Source of the DNA: an uncultured Hyphomicrobium sp.
Lineage (GTDB): Bacteria > Pseudomonadota > Alphaproteobacteria > Rhizobiales > Hyphomicrobiaceae
Reading direction: 5' to 3'
DNA length: 64,000 nt
Assembly: GCA_934555825.1 (NCBI GenBank)
Contig: CAKTFJ010000006.1
Span: 94,066-158,065, forward strand
The stretch's first letter is position 1. Each line of letters begins with the position of its first letter. The position numbers were made by a program, and so were the translations under genes. Below are positions 38,067-47,450 of this stretch, one piece after another. Below the pieces are notes generated by a model. That model saw only the letters and a program-made list of their open reading frames with translations, made no database searches and was not told the origin of the DNA.

Positions 38067-41000
38067 TCACGCCTCCTCTTGCATGATGGCGCCGGATGAC
38101 CATTCCGCGACGCGAGCGAGATGCGCATAATCGTCGTAGTCGTAGCTAAACCCGGCCCGCCGGAGCGGCCGGTACGGTGTTGCAGGATCGTCGAAGCGCG
38201 CCACGTGCCGCATGAGTCCGTCGAGCGCCTGCGCAGCAAGAGCGGCAATGTCGTCCGTTTTGATGTCGCGTTCCTCGCCTGGCGGCTCGCCGCCCGAAGC
38301 GCGGATGTAGCGCAATGTCGTAACGGGCCGATGTCCGATCTCCTCAAATCCCAACTCGGCATCGAGGGCGATGGCTGCTTCCAACGGCAACTGCGGAGAC
38401 ACGCCAGCGAGCACTTTCTTGTCCGTGGGCGGTGCGCCCGTCTTGTAGTCGGAGATCACGAGGCCGTGCTGCGCGATGTCTATACGGTCCGCCCGCGCCG
38501 TAAGCTTGAAAGGCCCGGCCGGCGCGTCGAAAACCAGCTCGCCCGCAACCTCGGCCTGGACCGTGGCCACGCCTGTGCGCCGGTCTGCCTCCGTCTTCGC
38601 AAACCATTCGGCAAAGCGCGCGAAGCGCGGCACCCAGAAAGCCGCGATGCGCGGATGCGCGGCATAAGCATCGAGCGTGGCGCGCGCAAATCGGACGAGC
38701 TCGGCTTCCGGATCGTCCGGAAGCTCGCTCGGATAGGCTTTCGCGAATTCCGAAAGCGCGTGATGAATAATGCTGCCGCGCAGCGCCGGCCCCGGCTGTT
38801 CGCCCAGCGGCGAGAGTGGCTGAAGCCCCAAAATTTCGCGCGCGAAAATCGCGTAAGGGTTCGCGATCCACGTCTCGATACGTGAAACCGAAAGCTTGCG
38901 CGGGCGCGCGGCAAGAGCTGGGCGCGGCTCAGGCACGGTGAGCCGTCGCACCGGCTCCGCACGGTCCCGGTCGCGCGCCCAATGAAGCCAGGGCAGTTTC
39001 GGTGTCAGCGCGTTCTGTGCCCCCATGCCGTCGAGCAGCGCCTTGAGCCGCAACAGCCAGCGCGAGGGCACGGTCGGCACGCCGTCTTTTTTGGCTGCGC
39101 GTGTGAGCACCACCTCGGGTGCCGCAAGCAGCGTCGCGAAGTCGTGTGCCGCCTGCCCGTTCTTTTCTTCTGGCGAAGGCAAGCCGAGCGCTTCACGCAT
39201 CGGCCGGTTGAGCCACGGACCGGGATCTGCCGCCTGCGGCCACGTGCCTTCGTTGAGTGAGCCGAGCACGACAACGTCCGTTTGCTGCAAGCGCGCTTCG
39301 AACGGCCCCCAGATGAAGAGACGCGGATGGACGGGACCGCGCGGGCGCACCGTCTCGGCTGCCGCAAGGCTGCGATAGAGATCGGCGTAATCGGTGGCGG
39401 GAAGATCGAGGGACGGCAAACTTTCGTCGAGCAGGCTCGCGAAGAAGCGTGCAGCCGTTGCCCCCGCTTCATCCCGCCAGAGCGGACACTCCGGCGCGTC
39501 GTCGGGCGTATCCTCCGGCGGAAGCGCAGCCATCGCTTCAGCAACTTTATAATGCGCATCCGCAAGATCGCGCAATGCCACGTCCCCTTCGCACGCGTAG
39601 AGCGCGGTGAGCGGCAAGAAAGCCTGAGCGAGACGCTGGATCAGGTCGTGTGCGCCGTTCCAGTCTTCGTCCCAAAGCCGGTCGACGGCGGGATGCTGAC
39701 GGACACCTTGCGCCCGATTGTCGGATGCCCGTTCAAGTGCTGCTTCGACACCCGCGATCCCGTCGCCCAGATAAGGCGCCCGGAAAGCCGCGAGTTCGAG
39801 CGCGCGCGCTGCGCGCCGCACGGCGAACGGATCGAGACCGAGCCGCGCGAGAGGATGCTTCAAGAGTGCGACCACGGCGGCTGGTGCGAACCGCGTCTCC
39901 ACCGCGTCGATCACGAGATCGAGCAACGCGCCCGGTGGTGTCTTGCGCAGCGGCCGCCCGGCGGAATCGTCGACCGTGATGCCCCAGGCTTCGAGCCGCA
40001 CCGCAACGCGGCGTGCGAGCAGCCGGTCGGGTGAGACGAGCGCCGCCGTGCGCCCCGGAGTCTCCGCTGCTTCGCGCAGGATGAGCGCGACCGCTTCCGC
40101 CTCGTCCTGCGCCGTCGGCGCTTCAACAAGGCTGAGACCCTCCGGCGTTGCCTTCGCAGGATCGCGGCGCGCGTCTGCGGCGAACGTCTCCCAAAGCGCC
40201 GTCGTCCCGGCCGGGCGCATCGCCTCCGAGATCAACCGCGCCCGCGCGTTGGCAGCGCTATTCGACACGTCGCCAAGATGCACGACGCCTCGCCGGTCGC
40301 ACCCAAGCGCGTCGAGCAGCTTCTTGAGGCCGAACTGCGGATGCTCGGGATGATCCGGCACGATGCGCGCAAAGCTCGCGTCGTCGAGCGTCGTGTCGAG
40401 CGCCGGCAGCACGATCGCGCCGTTCGGAAGCGCTGCCACCGCGCGCATCAATTCGACGGTCGCCGGGATCGAGCCCGTCACGCCGGCGACGATGACAGGC
40501 GCCGTGGGCGGAGAGGTTTGCAGCCGTTCCGCCTCGGCGCGGATCACCGCATTCCGCCGCGCAGCCGCCGACAGCGATCCGGTCCCAGCAAGATAGCCGG
40601 GCCACGCCAGCGTGATGACTTCGAGGAAGCGCAGCGTTCTCTGCCAATGCTCGGAGAATGTTTCTGGCACGAGCTCCGCGAGCCGGTCGAGGTTCACACC
40701 CTCCGTCTCCACCATGTCCATGAGCTGGGCGAGTTCATGCGCCAGCACGGCGGCTTGTGCAGACGTGCTGGCGATCACATCCGCGGCGGGTCCGCCTTCG
40801 GCCTCTTGCGCAGCGAGCGTCTCTGTCCAGCGCCGGATCAGGCTCGTGAGCACGAGGCGTCGCTCGAGTTCGGAGATGGCAGGCAAGATCGCAGCGGTAT
40901 GTTCGCCGGTCTGCACCGCTGCCGTGATGAGCGAAAGATCTTCCTCGCCCTCGGACACCGGCACGACTTTCGGGAGAAGAAGCGCACGGCCGCCTGCTGC

Positions 41001-41198
41001 ACGGAGAAACGCGTCTTGAAGCGCGCGCGTGGCGCGCCGTGTCGGCAGGTAAAGTGTAATGCGGGGCAGGTCGAGCACGGACGGCACGGGTCCGCCGCGA
41101 GCGGGCAGACTGCCGTTCAGAATGGCCGCAGCGAGACAATCGAGAAACGGGCGCCCGGCCTCGACGGTGTAAATGTTGGCGCCTTCCGGCTTGGTCAT
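38067..41198 (-). CDS. addB: Double-strand break repair protein AddB, alphaproteobacterial type
   Basis: This 1043-residue partner of AddA has an inactivated helicase-like body and a C-terminal PD-(D/E)XK nuclease domain with VISDYKTGAPP. The N-terminus shows no Walker A sequence, unlike Bacillus AddB. The C-terminal four-cysteine iron-sulfur motif is also absent. Both features fit the divergent alphaproteobacterial AddB family. It follows the nucleotidyltransferase gene by 88 bases and is coupled to addA. Confidence 0.93.
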   Translation of the reverse strand: MTKPEGANIYTVEAGRPFLDCLAAAILNGSLPARGGPVPSVLDLPRITLYLPTRRATRALQDAFLRAAGGRALLLPKVVPVSEGEEDLSLITAAVQTGEHTAAILPAISELERRLVLTSLIRRWTETLAAQEAEGGPAADVIASTSAQAAVLAHELAQLMDMVETEGVNLDRLAELVPETFSEHWQRTLRFLEVITLAWPGYLAGTGSLSAAARRNAVIRAEAERLQTSPPTAPVIVAGVTGSIPATVELMRAVAALPNGAIVLPALDTTLDDASFARIVPDHPEHPQFGLKKLLDALGCDRRGVVHLGDVSNSAANARARLISEAMRPAGTTALWETFAADARRDPAKATPEGLSLVEAPTAQDEAEAVALILREAAETPGRTAALVSPDRLLARRVAVRLEAWGITVDDSAGRPLRKTPPGALLDLVIDAVETRFAPAAVVALLKHPLARLGLDPFAVRRAARALELAAFRAPYLGDGIAGVEAALERASDNRAQGVRQHPAVDRLWDEDWNGAHDLIQRLAQAFLPLTALYACEGDVALRDLADAHYKVAEAMAALPPEDTPDDAPECPLWRDEAGATAARFFASLLDESLPSLDLPATDYADLYRSLAAAETVRPRGPVHPRLFIWGPFEARLQQTDVVVLGSLNEGTWPQAADPGPWLNRPMREALGLPSPEEKNGQAAHDFATLLAAPEVVLTRAAKKDGVPTVPSRWLLRLKALLDGMGAQNALTPKLPWLHWARDRDRAEPVRRLTVPEPRPALAARPRKLSVSRIETWIANPYAIFAREILGLQPLSPLGEQPGPALRGSIIHHALSEFAKAYPSELPDDPEAELVRFARATLDAYAAHPRIAAFWVPRFARFAEWFAKTEADRRTGVATVQAEVAGELVFDAPAGPFKLTARADRIDIAQHGLVISDYKTGAPPTDKKVLAGVSPQLPLEAAIALDAELGFEEIGHRPVTTLRYIRASGGEPPGEERDIKTDDIAALAAQALDGLMRHVARFDDPATPYRPLRRAGFSYDYDDYAHLARVAEWSSGAIMQEEA

Positions 41199-41286
41199 CG
41201 TGATCGGCGTGTCCAGAATTTCCGAGTGCGCGAGCCCCTCATGGGCCGCAGGAATCGGGGCCGACCGTACACCGCAACGGCAGGGC

Positions 41287-42012
41287 TCAGGTGCCCGCGG
41301 CGCGATCTATCCACCGTTCCGCGTCGTCCACCGCTTGCGGCGTGCCGATATGCATCCACGTGCCTTCGAGCCGGAGCCCGAACAGGCGCCCGCGCGCCAT
41401 CGCGCGATTCCACAAGACGTTGAGAGAGAAGGGAGCCTCGGGCGCATCCTCGAACAGGCGCGGATGCGCAATCGACACGCCCGCAAACACGAACGGCGCT
41501 TCTGAGCGCTCGCCGCGCCGCGCGAGTGCGCCGTCGGACGCCATCACGAAATCGCCGTGGCCGTCATAACCGAGGCTGTCCGCGCCGAGGGCAAGCAACA
41601 ACAGGCTATCCATGCGCTCGGGGTCGAAAGCGCGAACGAGCCGACGAATGTTCGATCCGATCCCTTCCGCCCAAACGGAATCGGAATTGTGGATCAGGAA
41701 CGGCGCGTCGCCGAGCAATGGTAGCGCCTTCGCCACTCCGCCGCCCGTATCGAGCAGCACGCCGCGCTCGTCGGAAATGGTGATGGCAGGAGACGCACGG
41801 CCCGCCAGATGCGCTTCGAGCTGGTCGGGCATGTAATGCACGTTGACCACGGCACGCTGTATCCCATCCGCTGACAGCCTATCGAGCACATGGTCGAGCA
41901 GCGGCTTGCCTTTGAGCCGCACGAGCGGTTTCGGTACCGCATCCGTCAGCGGACGCATCCGCGTGCCGAGACCGGCGGCCAGCACCATTGCAGTCGTCAC
42001 GGGTTCGTTCAT
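41287..42012 (-). CDS. murU: Nucleotidyltransferase, probable MurNAc-1-phosphate uridylyltransferase MurU
   Basis: This 241-residue sugar-phosphate nucleotidyltransferase has the motif VLAAGLGTRMRPLT and the catalytic PKPLV lysine, with the metal aspartate in HNSDSVW. Next to an AmgK-like kinase this is the MurU pattern: UDP-MurNAc is made from recycled cell-wall MurNAc, bypassing fosfomycin-sensitive de novo synthesis. ATG at 42012 overlaps the stop of the upstream fusion gene. Mannose-1-phosphate guanylyltransferase is the alternative annotation. Confidence 0.82.
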   Translation of the reverse strand: MNEPVTTAMVLAAGLGTRMRPLTDAVPKPLVRLKGKPLLDHVLDRLSADGIQRAVVNVHYMPDQLEAHLAGRASPAITISDERGVLLDTGGGVAKALPLLGDAPFLIHNSDSVWAEGIGSNIRRLVRAFDPERMDSLLLLALGADSLGYDGHGDFVMASDGALARRGERSEAPFVFAGVSIAHPRLFEDAPEAPFSLNVLWNRAMARGRLFGLRLEGTWMHIGTPQAVDDAERWIDRAAGT

Positions 42013-43592
42013 CAAGACGGGCTTTTCGAAAGGGGAACGTCGGGCACCGCGTGGCGCGCCGCTTCCGGAAAATGCCGGTCGAACCACCCGCGGATCGGCT
42101 CGAGATCCGGGTGCGCCAGACCGCGCGCAAGATACCCCCATAGGCGCGGGATATGACGCAAATACGAAGGTTTCCCGTCGCGCATGGCCAGCCGCGCGAA
42201 AATACCCAGGATCTTGGTGTTGCGCTGAACGCCGAGCGCTGCATACGCGAAGCGGAATGCCTCTACGTCAAAGCCAAGCTGCGTCGCGCTTCGAACATCG
42301 AGGTAGTGCGCGAGCAGTTCGTCCGCGAGCGGGGCCGGCACGTCAACGCGGGCGTCTTCCAGGAGCGACACCAGATCGTAGGCGAGTGAGCCTGAGAGCG
42401 CGTCTTGGAAGTCGAGCAACCCGGCGCGGCGCGGCCCGTCGCGCTCCGGTAGCCACACCAGATTCGGAGAATGGTAGTCGCGCAGCACCCAGCCCCTGGG
42501 TTCGGACGCGAGCCGCGTAAACACGTCCTCCCAGAGATGCGTAAACTCCGCTCGCGCATCCTCCGGGATCGGCGTGCCGTGCACCGCCGGCCAATACCAC
42601 TGGGGTAGCAGGCCAACCTCGATGGCCAGCACCGTATGATCTTGCACGGGCACCCGGTGAACGCTGCCGTCAGCAAGCGGAATGGTATCGGGCACCGTTA
42701 AAGTGCTCATCGCGAGCAGCGTGTCGACGCCCGCCCGCCAAAGCTCGGCCTGCGGCGTGCCGGACACCATCTCGCGGCCGAACACCCGGTCGCCGAAGTC
42801 TTCGAGCACGAGAAAACCGCGGTCGAGATCGGCGGCGTAAATCTCTGGCGCGCTCAGCCCGGCATCGCGCAACGCAGACGCGACTGCCACGAACGGGCGC
42901 ACATCTTCAGCCAGCGCCGCAATGCGGCTATAGGGCTTGCCGTCTTGGATCGGCGGCCCATCCGGTTGGCGCGGCTGATCCATGAGGATCGCGGTGCGCG
43001 CGCCGCTCGAGAGCCGCGCATAGGCGCGCGTCGAGGCGTCGCCCTGAAGGTGCAAAGCGTGCGCCACATCCCAAGGCGGATTGGTATCGAGAAATTCCGA
43101 CATGTCCGCGAGGCGTACGAGGCGCGGCCCCCACGTGCCGTGGCCTTCTAAACGCACGTTGCGCTCGTCCGCACCTTTGCCTTGCGAGATGTGGATGTCG
43201 AGCCGGTTCGGCGCGCGAAGCCCCGGGGCACGCTCTGGCCATTCGATCAGCGCCGCGCCGATGGCGAGATGTTCGTCGAGGCCAAGTTCTTCGAGTTCGT
43301 CCTCGTGTCCGATCCGGTAAAGATCGAGATGCATGAGTTCGAGCCGCGCCGACGCGTAGGCCTGCACGAGCGAAAAGGTCGGACTCGGGATTTCGGCGTC
43401 TGCGTCGGCCAGCACTGCGCGAATGAGCGCACGCGCGAACGTCGTCTTGCCCGCGCCGAGATCGCCGTGAAGTGCGACGATGTCGCCGGCGGTGAGTTTA
43501 AGGGCCACACGTTCGGCCAGCCGGTGGACGGCGGGCTCTGAGGTGTCAGCCTTCTGCCACGCGTGGTGTGGTGGGGGTTGCGGGGGAACCAT
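42012..43592 (-). CDS. TsaE-AmgK fusion: t6A-synthesis ATPase joined to a sugar kinase-like phosphotransferase
   Basis: This 526-residue protein has two domains. Residues about 15-165 are TsaE (Walker A LHGDLGAGKTTFARALI, then PSPTFSLVQ and LDLYRI), the ATPase needed for N6-threonylcarbamoyladenosine in tRNA. Residues about 185-520 are an aminoglycoside-phosphotransferase fold with the catalytic RDYHSPNLVW and metal DFQD motifs, like AmgK, the anomeric MurNAc/GlcNAc kinase. Murein recycling and tRNA modification are thus in one polypeptide. The ATG at 43592 has AGGAG four bases upstream and lies inside the 3' end of the sensor kinase gene (47-base overlap). Confidence 0.88.
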   Translation of the reverse strand: MVPPQPPPHHAWQKADTSEPAVHRLAERVALKLTAGDIVALHGDLGAGKTTFARALIRAVLADADAEIPSPTFSLVQAYASARLELMHLDLYRIGHEDELEELGLDEHLAIGAALIEWPERAPGLRAPNRLDIHISQGKGADERNVRLEGHGTWGPRLVRLADMSEFLDTNPPWDVAHALHLQGDASTRAYARLSSGARTAILMDQPRQPDGPPIQDGKPYSRIAALAEDVRPFVAVASALRDAGLSAPEIYAADLDRGFLVLEDFGDRVFGREMVSGTPQAELWRAGVDTLLAMSTLTVPDTIPLADGSVHRVPVQDHTVLAIEVGLLPQWYWPAVHGTPIPEDARAEFTHLWEDVFTRLASEPRGWVLRDYHSPNLVWLPERDGPRRAGLLDFQDALSGSLAYDLVSLLEDARVDVPAPLADELLAHYLDVRSATQLGFDVEAFRFAYAALGVQRNTKILGIFARLAMRDGKPSYLRHIPRLWGYLARGLAHPDLEPIRGWFDRHFPEAARHAVPDVPLSKSPS

Positions 43593-46062
43593 CCTGCTCC
43601 TGTTCGAGACCGCGCTCTGGGAAGCGTACCGTGACTTTTGTGCCTCTTCCAGGCTCGCTGTCGAGCACCATATCGCCGCCGTGCAGATCGACCAGGCTCT
43701 TGACGATGGAAAGCCCGAGCCCCGCGCCGCGGTGCTTCCCGCCCTGGCTCATGCTCTCGAAGCGGTTGAAGATGCGCCGCTGTTGCTCCTTTGGGATGCC
43801 GACCCCCTGGTCCTCGACCGAGAACACCATCGTTCCGGCTTCCCGCCAGCACGAGATGTGGATCACGCCCTCGGGCTTCGAGAAGCCAACGGCGTTCGAG
43901 AGGAGGTTGGAGAGCACCTGCCGCGTGCGCTCCGGGTCCGCCAGGAATGTCGTCGCATCGTCCGCGATGGCGATGTCGAGCGTAAGGCGCGCCCGCGCGG
44001 CCCTCTCGCGCACGTTGCCGATCGCCCGGTCGATGAGCGCCCGCACGTCCACCGCTTCGAGCTTGAGTTCGAGCCCTCCGGCATCGATGGTTGCCAGATC
44101 CAGAATGTCGTCGATGATCTGGAGCAGCGTTTTCGACGAGAACGCGATGTCGTCCAGATAGTCTTTCTGGCGCGACGTGAGATCGCCGAAGATCGGATTG
44201 GCCAAAAGTTCCGAGAACCCGATGATGTTGGTGAGCGGCGTCCTGAGCTCGTAGGAGATGTGGCCGATGAACTGGTTCTTCAGCTTGTCGGCCGTCTCCA
44301 GCGCTTCGTTGCGTTCGATCAGCGCGCGCTCATAACGTTTCGAATCCGTGACATCCACAAACGTGAGCAGCGTGCCACCGTCGGGCAGCGGTGCGGCCGC
44401 GTAATCGATCACGCTGTTGTCCGGCCTCAGCATTTGCCCTTCGACGGGATCGCGCGAGTCGAACGAGGTCACGATATGAACGATCTCGGCCCATTTTGCG
44501 GGCTCGTCGAACAGCACCTTCGCGACGCGAACGAACGCGTCAATGTGTGGGTTCTCCGAAAGCTGCTGAGGCGATAGCCGCCAGATGGACGCAAACGCGG
44601 AATTGAAGAGCGAGAGCCGCCCATCGGTGGCAAACACCGCCACGCCCTCTTTGAGCGCGTTCAGCGTTTCCGTCTGCACGTTGATGTGCTGCTTGAAATT
44701 GCTTTCGAGTTCGAGCCGTTCGGTCTCGTCCTCATAGAGATATGTTACGCCGCCATCCGGGCGCTGTGCGGCCATGACGTGCAGCATCCGCCCGTCCGGC
44801 AGGTGCCACCAATCTTCCTGCTCCTGCTCTTCGGTGTAGCAGCGCAGAACCTTCGTTTTCCATTCGCGATAGTTGACGACTTCCGGAAGGCGCCCGAACT
44901 CGCGCAGTCGGTCGAGCACCATGCCATCCGTCGGCGCACTCTGCAGCCAGTCGGCGTCTAGCTGCCAGAGCTTCTGATAGGCGGCGTTGAAGAACGTGAG
45001 CTTGCGTTCCGCGTTGAAGATCGCAACTGCCGTCGCAACGCGGTCCAGCGTCCGGTCGTAGGCGGCGACCTGTCGGTCCAGCTCGCCCTTCACGCTTTCC
45101 ACGTCGGCCACGTCGATGGCAGCGCCCGCCGTCGCATCTCCGAGAGGCAGCACTGTCACCTCGTGCGACTTCCGCTCCGAGCCGACCACCAGCGGCATAC
45201 GCTCCTTAAACGTATCGCCCATTTTAAGAACGCGGGCGACGGCCTTCCGCTGGCGCGTTTCGAGCAGCTCGATTTGCCCATCGACCACTTCGGCTTCGCT
45301 CTCGGCCTCGACAGCTTTGATGTAGGCCGCGTTGACCCACGTAAGCCGCCCCGTCTGGTCCCGAAGCCAAGCGGGATGCGGAAGCGCGGAGAGTAGCGCA
45401 CGGCTCGCGCGCACGTCCCGCGCCAGGCGCATATGCTGGTCGAGGATGACGGAGAGATCGCGCTTGTAGCCAGCTACGTCCTTGAAGCGCAGAACGGCTC
45501 GCCCACCGGCGGCTCGCCCGTCCGCTTCCACGTGTCCGCCCGCGAGCGTCTTAAGGATCAGATTGAACGCCCGGCCCTCGGCAAGGAGGCCGTCGAGCGC
45601 CGACTTCAGGGCCATGTTGCTCTTGCTGTCGAGCCAGAAGCCAAACCTGATCAGCTCGATGTTGTTTGCAGGGAATCCGGGAACACCCGTCAGCGTATGG
45701 GTGACGACGGAAAAGCCCTTGCCCTGCTCCCAGTGCAGCAGCGCCTGCGGCTCGGCTTTGATGAGCGCCTCGGAGGCGGCGAGCGCCCGGCGTAAGCGGC
45801 GCGCTTCCTCGCGTGAACGGGCAGCCTGCCGGCGCATGACCGTGAGCGTACGGAAAAGCAGGTAGATGGTGCCCATGGCCGCAACGGCGACGAGCCCGGC
45901 AAGCAACCACGTCCCGCCCGGGAATCCGCCGCCTTCGAGTAGCCGGCGGCCAGATGCGATCGTCGCCGTCAGAACCGTCACGCAGCCAAGACTGGCCGCG
46001 GCCAGCATGATGAGCTCGACCCGGGTATTCTGCCGCTCGGGCATGAGGCTCTTGGTAGGCAT
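43546..46062 (-). CDS. PAS-domain sensor histidine kinase
   Basis: This 838-residue membrane kinase has two transmembrane helices near the N-terminus (about residues 18-36 and 50-69), at least three PAS-like regions (around 120-220, 225-330 and 340-560) and a transmitter. The phospho-accepting histidine is in GHISYELRTPL, the N box in LLSNAVGFS, and G boxes in DQGVGIP and GAGLGLSIV. No cognate response regulator is adjacent. ATG at 46062 is preferred over upstream codons lacking conservation. This kinase-tsaE order is common in Hyphomicrobiales; the stimulus is unknown. Confidence 0.9.
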   Translation of the reverse strand: MPTKSLMPERQNTRVELIMLAAASLGCVTVLTATIASGRRLLEGGGFPGGTWLLAGLVAVAAMGTIYLLFRTLTVMRRQAARSREEARRLRRALAASEALIKAEPQALLHWEQGKGFSVVTHTLTGVPGFPANNIELIRFGFWLDSKSNMALKSALDGLLAEGRAFNLILKTLAGGHVEADGRAAGGRAVLRFKDVAGYKRDLSVILDQHMRLARDVRASRALLSALPHPAWLRDQTGRLTWVNAAYIKAVEAESEAEVVDGQIELLETRQRKAVARVLKMGDTFKERMPLVVGSERKSHEVTVLPLGDATAGAAIDVADVESVKGELDRQVAAYDRTLDRVATAVAIFNAERKLTFFNAAYQKLWQLDADWLQSAPTDGMVLDRLREFGRLPEVVNYREWKTKVLRCYTEEQEQEDWWHLPDGRMLHVMAAQRPDGGVTYLYEDETERLELESNFKQHINVQTETLNALKEGVAVFATDGRLSLFNSAFASIWRLSPQQLSENPHIDAFVRVAKVLFDEPAKWAEIVHIVTSFDSRDPVEGQMLRPDNSVIDYAAAPLPDGGTLLTFVDVTDSKRYERALIERNEALETADKLKNQFIGHISYELRTPLTNIIGFSELLANPIFGDLTSRQKDYLDDIAFSSKTLLQIIDDILDLATIDAGGLELKLEAVDVRALIDRAIGNVRERAARARLTLDIAIADDATTFLADPERTRQVLSNLLSNAVGFSKPEGVIHISCWREAGTMVFSVEDQGVGIPKEQQRRIFNRFESMSQGGKHRGAGLGLSIVKSLVDLHGGDMVLDSEPGRGTKVTVRFPERGLEQEQDGSPATPTTPRVAEG

Positions 46063-46313
46063 GGGTCCCGGAATTCGAAGACGAGAAGGCTGAGGAACGC
46101 ATGCACAAGAAGCGAATCGGTACGGAATTATGGGGAGCTTCGGAGGGGGATGCCAGCCCAAGCGGGGCACAGTCGTCCGCCTTCGCGCTTAACGAAAACG
46201 GACCTGGTGGCGGTCCCCAAACGTAGAGGACGTTGAACGCCGACGGCCGACGTGGCTGTCCGCGATACAAAGCGAGAAGGGGAGCTTGGAAAAGCGCGAA
46301 GACGCCGGGGCCC

Positions 46314-47246
46314 TTAGTAGAACAGGCTCGACACGCTTTCTTCGCGCGACGTCCTGAGGATCGCCTCGCCCAGGAGCGGTGCAATCGACAACACGCGGAT
46401 ATTGCGCGCGGCCTGCACGGCGGCCGTCGGCAGGATGGAATCCGTGATGACGAGAGCCTTGAGCCGCGAATTCTGGATACGCGACACGGCGCCGCCCGAG
46501 AGCACGCCGTGGGTCACGTAGCACACCACTTCTGTCGCGCCCTTTTCGAGCAGGGCATCAGCCGCGTTTACGATCGTGCCGCCGCTGTCGACGATGTCGT
46601 CGATGAGGATGCAGCGCTTGCCCTCGACGTCACCGATCACGTTCATGACCTCGGATTCGCCGGGCCGCTCGCGGCGCTTGTCGCAGATGGCGATCGGCAC
46701 GTCGATGCGCTTGGCCAACGCGCGGGCGCGCACCACGCCGCCGACGTCCGGTGAAACGACGACCAGGTTCTCGGTGCCGTACTGATCCTCGATGTCTCGC
46801 ACCATGACAGGCGCGGCAAAGAGGTTATCGGTCGGGATGTCGAAGAAGCCTTGGATCTGCCCGGCGTGAAGATCGACCGTCAGCACGCGGTCGGCGCCGG
46901 CGCGCTCGATCAAGTTGGCCACAAGCTTGGCCGAAATGGGCGTGCGCGGGCCTGGTTTACGATCCTGGCGCGCATAGCCGTAGTAGGGGAGCACTGCCGT
47001 GATGCGCCGGGCGGATGAGCGCTTCAGCGCATCGATGAGGATCAGCAACTCCATGAGATTGTCGTTTGCGGGGAACGACGTCGACTGAATGACGAACACG
47101 TCCTGTCCGCGCACGTTCTCCTGGATCTCGACGAACACTTCCATGTCCGCAAAGCGCTTCACCTGCGAGCGCGCAGGCGGGAGCTTCAGATACTGTGAGA
47201 TGGCATCCGCCAGAGGCCGGTTACTGTTTCCGGCGACAATCTTCAT
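46314..47246 (-). CDS. prs: Ribose-phosphate pyrophosphokinase
   Basis: This enzyme makes PRPP from ribose-5-phosphate and ATP. The 310-residue protein has the ATP/flexible-loop region [15 protein letters not shown], the metal-binding [12 protein letters not shown] and the PRPP-binding loop [16 protein letters not shown] at 47246 (MKIVAGNSN) is the conserved start. It provides PRPP for pathways represented here, including apt and trp synthesis. About 250 bases separate it from the sensor kinase downstream. Confidence 0.96.
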   Translation of the reverse strand: MKIVAGNSNRPLADAISQYLKLPPARSQVKRFADMEVFVEIQENVRGQDVFVIQSTSFPANDNLMELLILIDALKRSSARRITAVLPYYGYARQDRKPGPRTPISAKLVANLIERAGADRVLTVDLHAGQIQGFFDIPTDNLFAAPVMVRDIEDQYGTENLVVVSPDVGGVVRARALAKRIDVPIAICDKRRERPGESEVMNVIGDVEGKRCILIDDIVDSGGTIVNAADALLEKGATEVVCYVTHGVLSGGAVSRIQNSRLKALVITDSILPTAAVQAARNIRVLSIAPLLGEAILRTSREESVSSLFY

Positions 47247-47450
47247 GGTCTGGCTGCCCCTGGCACTTTCACCACGCGCATCGAATGGCATGGATGCCCT
47301 CATGCGACGGTCCGATGACGCGCGTCATAGCGCGCGAGCCCGGGTGTGTAAACCACCCGGGCTCGGCATGTTGAACTGTCTGTGACATCGGTGTGGCCGA
47401 CGCCCCTCAGCCGGGTATGGATGGCGGAGAGGCCGGAGGGCATCAGCCGG

